Below are positions 6,098-11,788 of a stretch of 12,649 nucleotides of DNA, piece by piece. The DNA is from an uncultured bacterium. Its GTDB lineage: Bacteria > Bacteroidota > Bacteroidia > Chitinophagales > CAIODY01. The position numbers and the translations under genes were made by a program. The notes beneath the pieces were generated by a model that saw only the letters and a program-made list of their open reading frames with translations, was not told the DNA's origin and searched no databases. Position 1 is the stretch's first letter. Each line of letters begins with the position of its first letter. The DNA lies in contig CAIQHW010000448.1 in assembly GCA_903871715.1 (NCBI GenBank), positions 1 to 12,649 of the forward strand, in the 5' to 3' direction.

Positions 6098-7504
6098 ATG
6101 TACGTTGAACAAATTTATACCAACTGCATCAGCGAAGCGTCTTATTACATTGAGTCAGATGGTCAAGCCGCAATTATAGACCCATTAAGGGATACAGAAA
6201 AATATTTGCAATTAGCAAAACAGCGAAATGCAAATATTGAATACATTTTTGAAACTCATTTTCATGCCGATTTTGTTAGCGGACATTTAGAATTGGCAAA
6301 ACTAACTCATGCACCAATCGTTTATGGACCGCATGCCGAACCAATTTTTTCTATACATAAAGCCATTGATGGCGAAGAAATAAAATTGGGAAAAATAAAA
6401 ATCAAAGTGTTGCACACACCTGGGCACACGCTGGAATCCACTTGCTATCTGCTTTTGGATGAAAATGAAAAACCAAATGCGGTGTTTACTGGCGACACTT
6501 TATTTGTGGGTGATGTGGGCAGACCCGATTTATTTAGCGGCAATTTAACCAAAGAAGAATTGGCTGGCATGTTGTTCGATTCGTTGCAAACCAAAATAAA
6601 AACATTGCCTGATGATGTTACTGTTTATCCTGCACATGGTCCAGGTTCAGCCTGTGGCAAGGCTTTGGGCAAAGAAACATTTAGCACCATTGGCAATCAA
6701 CGAATAAATAACTACGCTTTGCGACACACCAGCAAAAGCGATTTTATAAAAGACGTAACCACTGGTTTAAATGCTCCACCCATTTATTTTCCTATCAATG
6801 CAAAATTAAATCAGCAAAATCATTTGTTGTTGGATGAGGTGATGAAATCGGTGAAAGCCTTATCGGTAGACGAGTTTGAAGCCATTGCAAAAACAGATGT
6901 TGTGATTTTAGATACTCGAAATACGCAAACTTTTGTAGAAGGATTTATACCGCAATCAATTTTTATTGGCTTAGATGGTAGGTTTGCCGAGTGGGCTGGC
7001 ACATTGTTGCCTTACAACAAACCTATTATTTTGGTAACCGAAATTGGAAAAGAAAATGAAAGCATCATGCGCTTGAGCCGTGTGGGCTTAGATAATGTGA
7101 AAGGATTTTTGCAAGGCGGATTTGAAAGTTGGAAAAACACTGGCAAAAAAATCGACATGATAATTAACATCGAAGCTGATGAATTGCGAATTGATTTGCA
7201 ATTTGATGAAAATAAAATGGCGGTGATTGATGTACGCAAACCCAGCGAATTTGAAGACGGACATATTGATGTAGCCGAAAATTTTTCGCTGGCAGATTTA
7301 GAAAAAAACATTGCCACCATTCCCGACAATAAAAATTTGTACGTGCATTGCGCAGGTGGCTACCGCAGCGTCATTGCGGCTTCCATCTTAAAAAAACATG
7401 GCGTTCATCAACTCCGAAATGTGTTGGGTGGTTATGGTGTAATTGCAAAAATACCAGACATGCCCATCACTTTGCCATCCGATAAAAAAGTGCAACTAAA
7501 TTAA
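6098..7504 (+). CDS. Persulfide dioxygenase-rhodanese fusion (MBL fold plus two rhodanese domains, CstB-like)
   Basis: The product is 468 residues. The ATG at 6098 is chosen over an in-frame TTG at 6080, which overlaps the -7 box. Residues 1-240 are a metallo-beta-lactamase-fold domain of the ETHE1/glyoxalase II type: THFHADFVSGH at 53-63, HTPGHT at 106-111, FTGDTLFVGDVGRPD at 130-144 and YPAHGPGS at 177-184. By family knowledge H54, H110 and D133 would bind the single iron, and the enzyme oxidises glutathione or other low-molecular-weight persulfide to sulfite. Residues of about 260-352 are a rhodanese-like domain without a catalytic cysteine (LVTEIGKE where the active loop should be). Residues of about 362-460 are an active-type rhodanese with C418 in the loop CAGGYRS. 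This order of dioxygenase, dead rhodanese and live rhodanese is that of staphylococcal CstB, which turns persulfide into thiosulfate. The protein has no signal peptide and should be cytoplasmic. It lies 110 bases after an ArsR-family regulator. Confidence 0.93.
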   Translation: MYVEQIYTNCISEASYYIESDGQAAIIDPLRDTEKYLQLAKQRNANIEYIFETHFHADFVSGHLELAKLTHAPIVYGPHAEPIFSIHKAIDGEEIKLGKIKIKVLHTPGHTLESTCYLLLDENEKPNAVFTGDTLFVGDVGRPDLFSGNLTKEELAGMLFDSLQTKIKTLPDDVTVYPAHGPGSACGKALGKETFSTIGNQRINNYALRHTSKSDFIKDVTTGLNAPPIYFPINAKLNQQNHLLLDEVMKSVKALSVDEFEAIAKTDVVILDTRNTQTFVEGFIPQSIFIGLDGRFAEWAGTLLPYNKPIILVTEIGKENESIMRLSRVGLDNVKGFLQGGFESWKNTGKKIDMIINIEADELRIDLQFDENKMAVIDVRKPSEFEDGHIDVAENFSLADLEKNIATIPDNKNLYVHCAGGYRSVIAASILKKHGVHQLRNVLGGYGVIAKIPDMPITLPSDKKVQLN

Positions 7505-7663
7505 TTTTTTGGGCGGCTTTCGGGCTTTTCGTTTCAATCTTTTTTGCCTTTTTAGTTTTATCAAAACACAAAACTTGGTTAAAGGCAAAAAAAGATTTCC
7601 ACTTCAATCCCTGCCGCAAACGCAGCAAAATAAATAGCTCTACAATAATTTTTCAAAACTAAA
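7505..7663. repeat. Gene-free stretch with a long imperfect hairpin; possible repetitive extragenic palindrome
   Basis: No coding sequence is seen here. The core is an inverted repeat: AATCTTTTTTGCCTTT (7536-7551) against its complement at 7581-7597 (one extra A), with an inner stem AGTTTT/AAAACT (7554-7559, 7570-7575) and a 10-base loop. It is flanked on the left by a G/C-richer block (GGGCGGCTTTCGGGC, 7511-7525) and on the right by ATCCCTGCCGCAAACGC (7608-7624), both unlike the surrounding DNA. The layout (GGGCG-CGGGC block, hairpin, ATCCCT-GC tail) resembles dispersed intergenic elements that I recall from other Bacteroidota genomes; that comparison is from memory. A weak -7-like TAATTTTT (7646-7653) precedes the next gene. 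The hairpin lacks a T run and is not a standard terminator. Confidence 0.5.
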
Positions 7664-8224
7664 ATGGAACACATTTACGAATCGGAAAAAACTTTTGAAA
7701 AAATAAATTCGCTGCCCAAAGGCGAATATGAAAATTGCATTTTCAAAAACTGCAACTTTGAAAATGGCGATTTAAAAGACATCAAATTTTATGATTGTCA
7801 ATTCATCAACTGCAATTTAAGTTTGGTAAAAATTGCCAACACTATTTTTCGCGATGTAAAATTTAGCGAATGCAAAATGTTGGGCATGTCCTTTGAAAGC
7901 TGCAATGAATATGGCTTAACAGTCAGCTTCAACAATTGTAATCTCAATCATTCCTCATTTTACAAAAGAAAAATTTGCAAAACAAAATTTGCAAATTCGC
8001 AACTGCACGAAGTAGATTTTACCGAATGTGATTTGAATAATTCGCAGTTTAACAATTGCGATTTAGCGAATACAAAATTTGCAAACACCAACATCGAAAA
8101 AGCCGATTTTAGAACTTCGTTTAATTATTCTATCAACTTAGATTTAATCAAAATTAAAAAAGCAAAGTTCTCGTTGCCAGCCATCACAGGGCTTTTGAGC
8201 CATTACGATATTGAAATTGAATAG
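7664..8224 (+). CDS. Pentapeptide-repeat protein (Qnr/McbG-like size)
   Basis: The product is 186 residues and nearly all pentapeptide repeats (A(D/N)LxF-type) from about residue 22 to 150, with the central F or L every five residues: CIFKN CNFEN GDLKD IKFYD CQFIN CNL and, later, VDFTE CDLNN SQFNN CDLAN TKFAN. This predicts a right-handed quadrilateral beta-helix. A break in register around 80-95 may be a loop. The C-terminal segment ADFRTSFNYSINLDLIKIKK and the closing LLSHYDIEIE are non-repeat and could cap the helix or form the dimer interface. Ten cysteines occupy repeat positions. Its size is close to McbG (microcin B17 immunity) and a little shorter than Qnr, both of which protect DNA gyrase by mimicking DNA, but most pentapeptide proteins have no known role and nothing nearby points to gyrase. 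There is no signal peptide, so it is probably cytoplasmic. The gene is monocistronic, convergent with the DUF3109 gene 6 bases away. Confidence 0.9.
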   Translation: MEHIYESEKTFEKINSLPKGEYENCIFKNCNFENGDLKDIKFYDCQFINCNLSLVKIANTIFRDVKFSECKMLGMSFESCNEYGLTVSFNNCNLNHSSFYKRKICKTKFANSQLHEVDFTECDLNNSQFNNCDLANTKFANTNIEKADFRTSFNYSINLDLIKIKKAKFSLPAITGLLSHYDIEIE

Positions 8225-8230
8225 TACGCT

Positions 8231-8812
8231 TTATTTTTTTTCAGCAGAAATATGTTTGGCTGTGGCATCTAATTGCAGATAAAATTCGGTGCCATATTTT
8301 CTAATCAGCGCATCTTTTAAAAATTGATACACTGGTACTTTCAGCTTAGAACCATTGCTACAAGCTGCACTGCAAACATCCCAACGATGATAATTTAGTT
8401 TCTCGAAATACTTATCTTTTGAAATTCGGATAGGATACAAATGACAACTGATGGGCTTTTTCCAGTCCACTTTTTTTTCTAACCAAGCTTTTTCGATGCC
8501 GCATTTTGCAATAGTATTTTCAAAAATTGTGTAAGCACATGCACCACCATTTCCAATCATGGGTGTGGCATACTCATCTTCTTCATTTTTTACCCAAGTG
8601 CCTTGCGCCTCAATAGCCTCAATACCTTCGGGCGTTAAATAACTTTTTACTTTTGGATAAAGTTGTTCTAAAATTTTTGTTTCTTCTTTGTCAAGCGGTG
8701 CGCCAATATCGCCAGCAACGCAGCATTCACCTTTGCATTTTCCTAAATCGCAAACGAATTTTTCGCTCACCAATTCTTCGCTAATTAATTTATCGTCAAT
8801 TTGAATCATCAT
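8231..8812 (-). CDS. DUF3109-family cysteine-rich protein (YkgJ-like metal-binding type)
   Basis: The product is 193 residues starting MMIQIDDKLI; an upstream in-frame ATG (8881) would lie inside the preceding gene and adds an unrelated stretch, so it was rejected. Nine cysteines are arranged as in the DUF3109 family of Bacteroidota: FVCDLGKCKGECC near the N-terminus (C21, C26, C30, C31), GGACAY and AKCGIE (C92, C104), PISCHLYPIRI (C123) and WDVCSAAC (C147, C151). The related YkgJ/Fli-B group is thought to bind zinc or an iron-sulfur cluster, but no reaction has been assigned. No signal peptide is visible, so it should be cytoplasmic. It starts 14 bases after the stop of a diheme lipoprotein gene on the same strand, so it is probably the last gene of a three-gene operon. 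Proteins of this type are common as single genes in the phylum, so the link to cytochromes could be chance. Confidence 0.88.
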   Translation of the reverse strand: MMIQIDDKLISEELVSEKFVCDLGKCKGECCVAGDIGAPLDKEETKILEQLYPKVKSYLTPEGIEAIEAQGTWVKNEEDEYATPMIGNGGACAYTIFENTIAKCGIEKAWLEKKVDWKKPISCHLYPIRISKDKYFEKLNYHRWDVCSAACSNGSKLKVPVYQFLKDALIRKYGTEFYLQLDATAKHISAEKK

Positions 8813-8826
8813 TTTTGTTTTTAATT

Positions 8827-9306
8827 TTAATTGCCAAATACTCTTCCAGCTTGGCTTCCGCTGGTATGACAGCCATTGCAATCGCCCACTACTGTAAATG
8901 AATTCATGTAGTGAATTGTGCCTGCCGAAGTTAGCACAGCAGGATATAAACCATTTCCAAAATCAATTGAACTGGTTGAAAAAAAATTGCCCAACGCATC
9001 TGCTTGAATGGTGGCAACCAAAGTGCCAAAGCCATTTTGAGCAGTGTATAAATAAATAGTTGCGTTTGGATTGGGTGTAATTTGGTCAGGCTGATAAATA
9101 CTTCCAGCTACAACAAACCAACCACCGCCAGCACCTTTGCCACCTTTTTTGTGACAACTCATGCAATCGGCACCGTTGTAATGGCTTGTTGTGCCGCCAT
9201 TTGCACTAACAGCAGTAACATTTTGCCCTTCTTTATGACACGAAGAATAAATGAGCAAACTGCTTGCTGCGAAAAAAAATAAAATTAACCATCTGCTTTT
9301 TTTCAT
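8827..9306 (-). CDS. Diheme c-type cytochrome lipoprotein with a central beta-rich domain
   Basis: The product is a 159-residue lipoprotein. Its signal peptide (MKKSRWLILF onward) ends in the lipobox LIYSSC with lipid-bearing C23. Two heme c attachment motifs are present, CMSCH at 48-52 and CNGCH at 143-147, near opposite ends of the mature chain. The region between them (about 62-138) contains no further heme motif and reads as alternating beta strands with turn residues: VVAGSIYQ, NATIYLYTAQNG, TLVATIQADALGNFF and YPAVLTSAGTIHYM. This looks like a transthyretin- or carboxypeptidase-regulatory-like sandwich, which is my structural inference. A heme-bearing lipoprotein on the outer face of the inner membrane or on the outer membrane could carry electrons. 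The post-cysteine residues (HKEG) lack a clear acidic surface-export signal. The gene lies 48 bases after another diheme lipoprotein gene and 14 bases before the DUF3109 gene. Confidence 0.85.
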   Translation of the reverse strand: MKKSRWLILFFFAASSLLIYSSCHKEGQNVTAVSANGGTTSHYNGADCMSCHKKGGKGAGGGWFVVAGSIYQPDQITPNPNATIYLYTAQNGFGTLVATIQADALGNFFSTSSIDFGNGLYPAVLTSAGTIHYMNSFTVVGDCNGCHTSGSQAGRVFGN

Positions 9307-9354
9307 AAAAAAGTTGTGATGGTAAAATTAAGAAATCAAAAAAAATGAAACGAA

Positions 9355-10041
9355 TTAATTGTTAGGATAATTTCGATTAATCCACTGTTGAATTTTATTG
9401 CGATCGCAAGAGCTAAGCTGGCTGCCGTTTTTTGGCATTGGATTGTGTCCACTTGCAAAATTAATATCTCCCATTAATTTTCCATTCGCTACTTGTGCAA
9501 TAAGATTATTGTAATCAGTTAAAATAACTCCGCCGCCACTCTGCTGTGCGCCGCTATTGCTGTGGCATCCAGCGCAATTGTTTGCAATGATGGTTGAAAT
9601 GGTGGTGCTGTATTTTATGTTTGATGTGTCGCAAGAACCATTATCATCGCAGGTTTGGTTTTTTGCGCCTTGTGCAATCCAGTTATAAATTATTTCCATT
9701 TGCGAAGAAGAAAGTGGCTCTGCATTTTTGGGCATTCTTCTTCTATCGCTTGATAATAGTGAAGTGTACAACTTGCTACCAGTAGGGTTTCCAGCCGAAA
9801 CAGCACTCATCACACCATAATAATAAGTAAAGTTATAACCAGCAGCAGCTTCTTTTGCATCATGGCAACCACTCATGGCGCAGTTAGAATTTAACAACGG
9901 TAAAATATCTTTATTGAAGTAAATTACATTCGGGTCGCAAGTGCCAACATATTGTGCAGCTTGATGTTTGGTGCAACTTAACACAACTACCACACTTGCA
10001 ATTATCAACAATGAAATTGCACGCCATTGATTTTTTTTCAT
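9355..10041 (-). CDS. Diheme c-type cytochrome lipoprotein with two tandem monoheme domains
   Basis: The product is 228 residues with a lipoprotein signal peptide ending VVVVLSC (C23). It is an internal duplication. Unit 1 (about 38-125) runs NVIYFNKDILPLLNSN, heme motif CAMSGCH (C54, C59, H60), RRRMPKNAEPLSSSQMEIIYNWI. Unit 2 (about 141-222) runs NIKYSTTISTIIANN, heme motif CAGCH (C156, C159, H160), NPMPKNGSQLSSCDRNKIQQWI. Each unit ends with an MPKN segment whose methionine (M103, M202) is the probable sixth heme ligand, followed by LSS and a helix with a conserved tryptophan, as in class I-like bacterial cytochrome c domains. The first heme site is the less common CX4CH type. Four further cysteines (C35, C131, C137, C212) could form disulfides. 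The partner and electron flow are unknown. It is the first gene of the probable operon with the second diheme lipoprotein and the DUF3109 gene. Confidence 0.87.
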   Translation of the reverse strand: MKKNQWRAISLLIIASVVVVLSCTKHQAAQYVGTCDPNVIYFNKDILPLLNSNCAMSGCHDAKEAAAGYNFTYYYGVMSAVSAGNPTGSKLYTSLLSSDRRRMPKNAEPLSSSQMEIIYNWIAQGAKNQTCDDNGSCDTSNIKYSTTISTIIANNCAGCHSNSGAQQSGGGVILTDYNNLIAQVANGKLMGDINFASGHNPMPKNGSQLSSCDRNKIQQWINRNYPNN

Positions 10042-10112
10042 AAATTTTTTGAGAAGAAAGATTTGTCATCAGACTTTTTTTTGCCAAAAAAGTTTAATCA
10101 CAAAAAATAATT

Positions 10113-10859
10113 TTAGCAGTTCATTGCGCCGCAAACGCTGATTACTTGCCCACTCACATAGCTACTCAAATCGCTGCCCAAGTAAACACAAGTGTTTGCC
10201 ACTTCTTCGGGTTTGCCAAATCTGCCCATTGGTATTTTTTTAAACCACTCGTCGGTGCCGCTACCAGTAAGGGCTTTAGTCATATCGGTTTCGATAAAAC
10301 CTGGCGCAATAGCATTGCAACGAATATTTCTGCTGCCCAATTCTTGTGCGATGGATTTTGTAAAACCAATGATGCCAGCCTTTGATGCGGCATAGTTTGC
10401 TTGCCCTGCATTGCCTCTCATGCCCACAATCGAGGTCATGTTGATGATGCTGCCCATGCGTTGTTTCATCATCGGTTTTATCACTTGTTTGGTAAGATTG
10501 AAAACAGATTTTAAATTTGTGTTGATGACTTCATCCCATTGCTGTTCGCTCATTCGCAACATCAAATTATCTCGTGTGATGCCAGCATTATTCACACAAA
10601 TTTCCAAAGTGCCAAATTCTTTTACCACGTCATTTACTAATGCTTCGGCTTCGGCAAACACTGCAGCATTGCTTTTGTAGCCTTTTGCTTTAATGCCCAT
10701 GCCATTTAATTTTTCTTCCAACCCTTTTGCTTTTTCTTCGCTCGACAAATATGTGAACGCAATGTTTGCGCCTTGTTCGGCAAATTGCATGACGATAGCT
10801 TCGCCAATGCCGCGGCTTCCGCCTGTGATGAGTGCTGTTTTTCCTTGTAGTAATTTCAT
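10113..10859 (-). CDS. fabG: 3-oxoacyl-[acyl-carrier-protein] reductase FabG
   Basis: This 248-residue short-chain dehydrogenase reduces 3-oxoacyl-ACP to 3-hydroxyacyl-ACP with NADPH in fatty-acid elongation, in the cytoplasm. The start at MKLLQGKTALITGG is preferred to an in-frame upstream ATG (10925) that overlaps the preceding gene and adds 22 unrelated residues. Motifs are complete: the nucleotide loop TGGSRGIGEA at 12-21, NNAGI at 90-94, and the catalytic tetrad N115, S143, Y156 and K160 (YAASK at 156-160). Also present are PGFIETDMT at 186-194 and the C-terminal SGQVISVCGAMNC. The usual VDGG near the end is replaced by SVCG, a variant I associate with Bacteroidota FabG. No other fab genes are adjacent. 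It follows a secreted protein gene by 59 bases on the same strand and shows no clear promoter of its own. Other SDR substrates are possible, but length and motifs favour FabG. Confidence 0.93.
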   Translation of the reverse strand: MKLLQGKTALITGGSRGIGEAIVMQFAEQGANIAFTYLSSEEKAKGLEEKLNGMGIKAKGYKSNAAVFAEAEALVNDVVKEFGTLEICVNNAGITRDNLMLRMSEQQWDEVINTNLKSVFNLTKQVIKPMMKQRMGSIINMTSIVGMRGNAGQANYAASKAGIIGFTKSIAQELGSRNIRCNAIAPGFIETDMTKALTGSGTDEWFKKIPMGRFGKPEEVANTCVYLGSDLSSYVSGQVISVCGAMNC

Positions 10860-10918
10860 GCTATTGGTTTTATTTTGAAAAAATTGAACCGTGAAAATAA
10901 AATAATTTTTCTTACCGA

Positions 10919-11626
10919 TTACCAAAGCCCTTTGGCTGCTGCATATTTTTTGTAGTATGCTTTGATGGTAACTGAAATATCGTAGTAAGTATTGTTTTGA
11001 AAAAACTCAACTGGCAAGTGATGAAAGTTGGTAAAATCTTCAAAATATCTTTCGGGCAATTTGATAATATCATTGTAATTATAAAATCGGTAAAGCTCAT
11101 TCATCACCAATCGGCGATTGTTCTCAAACATTTGCTCCTTGAGCTTTTCACGGTTTCTGCCTTGCTTGCTAAATTGGTCGTAAAGCAAACTAATAATGCT
11201 CGTCATGCCAATATCGGGCTTCACCAATTCGGGAGGCACTTCGCCCAAATGCGAAATATCTACTTCAATTTGTTTGATGTTTTTTGCCCCACGAATCAAT
11301 ACCGCTTTGCCCATTACATTCATGATTGGCGACAGTTTCAATTTCACAAAATATTCTTTTCGCAAAGCCGAATCGCCTAGAAATAATTTCAACGTTTTAT
11401 AACCTTGCACAAATAATTTTACGGAATCTTTTTTGTTGATGTACAACACAAATTTTCCAGCAGCATCGGTAAAAAATTCTTCACTACTGCCCACCACATT
11501 TATCAGCGCATCGCTTTTTACAATGTCGGTATCTTGTTCCATCAATGCGCCTGTAACTCTCACCCGTTGGGCATTTACGAGCAATGATAAAGTTGAAAAT
11601 AAAAGTAAAAAGAAGAAAAATTTCAT
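10919..11626 (-). CDS. Secreted protein with carboxypeptidase-regulatory-like N-terminal domain
   Basis: The product is 235 residues. The ATG at 11626 gives a classic signal peptide, MKFFFFLLLFSTLSLLVNAQ, with cleavage near residue 18-20; an in-frame extension upstream would cover the intergenic terminator region and was rejected. Residues of about 21-100 resemble a carboxypeptidase-D-regulatory/transthyretin-like fold: RVRVTGALMEQDTD, ALINVVGSSEEFFTDAAGKF, then VKLFVQGYKTLKLFLG. No TonB box, plug or barrel follows. The C-terminal part (about 115-235) is alpha-rich and charged (KLKEQMFENNRRLVMNELYR, then YFEDFTNFHHLPVEFF, and a closing YYKKYAAAKGLW). I do not recognise a catalytic motif. Similar short proteins with such an N-terminal domain are frequent hypothetical envelope proteins in Bacteroidota. 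A TTTTGCAAATG string runs straight into its start codon. It lies between the sucD terminator and fabG, so it needs its own promoter, which I cannot place securely. Confidence 0.75.
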   Translation of the reverse strand: MKFFFFLLLFSTLSLLVNAQRVRVTGALMEQDTDIVKSDALINVVGSSEEFFTDAAGKFVLYINKKDSVKLFVQGYKTLKLFLGDSALRKEYFVKLKLSPIMNVMGKAVLIRGAKNIKQIEVDISHLGEVPPELVKPDIGMTSIISLLYDQFSKQGRNREKLKEQMFENNRRLVMNELYRFYNYNDIIKLPERYFEDFTNFHHLPVEFFQNNTYYDISVTIKAYYKKYAAAKGLW

Positions 11627-11730
11627 TTGCAAAATATAAAACGAAAGTACGGCGAAAATATTTTTTAGAATGCAGATAACACCGATTTGAAGGATGAAAA
11701 CGGATTTCTTTTGTAAAAAAATTGACAATA

Positions 11731-11766
11731 AAAAAACGAGCAACATTTTTTATTTATTGCTCGTTT
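11731..11766 (-). terminator. Rho-independent terminator of sucD
   Basis: Read on the minus strand, a 10-bp perfect stem (AAACGAGCAA, 11766-11757) pairs with its complement (11743-11734), with a 13-base A/T-rich loop and a trailing U run (11736-11731). It begins 22 bases after the sucD stop. The loop is long, but the stem plus T tract fits an intrinsic terminator. Confidence 0.85.
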
Positions 11767-11788
11767 GTAAAATGTTTTTTCAAGAAAA

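Noticed and set aside
8813..8881. Longer start for the DUF3109 gene at ATG 8881
   Set aside because: It overlaps the end of the diheme lipoprotein gene and adds 23 residues with no family counterpart; the MMIQ start at 8812 matches the expected N-terminus.
10073..10093. Stem ACTTTTTT/AAAAAAGT with a 5-base loop downstream of fabG
   Set aside because: The stem is nearly all A/T with no GC core, and on the fabG strand no U run follows, so it is not a convincing terminator.
10146..11402. Plus-strand ORFs opposite fabG and the secreted protein gene
   Set aside because: The minus-strand genes have complete motifs or a signal peptide; the plus-strand frames have biased composition and no recognisable domain.
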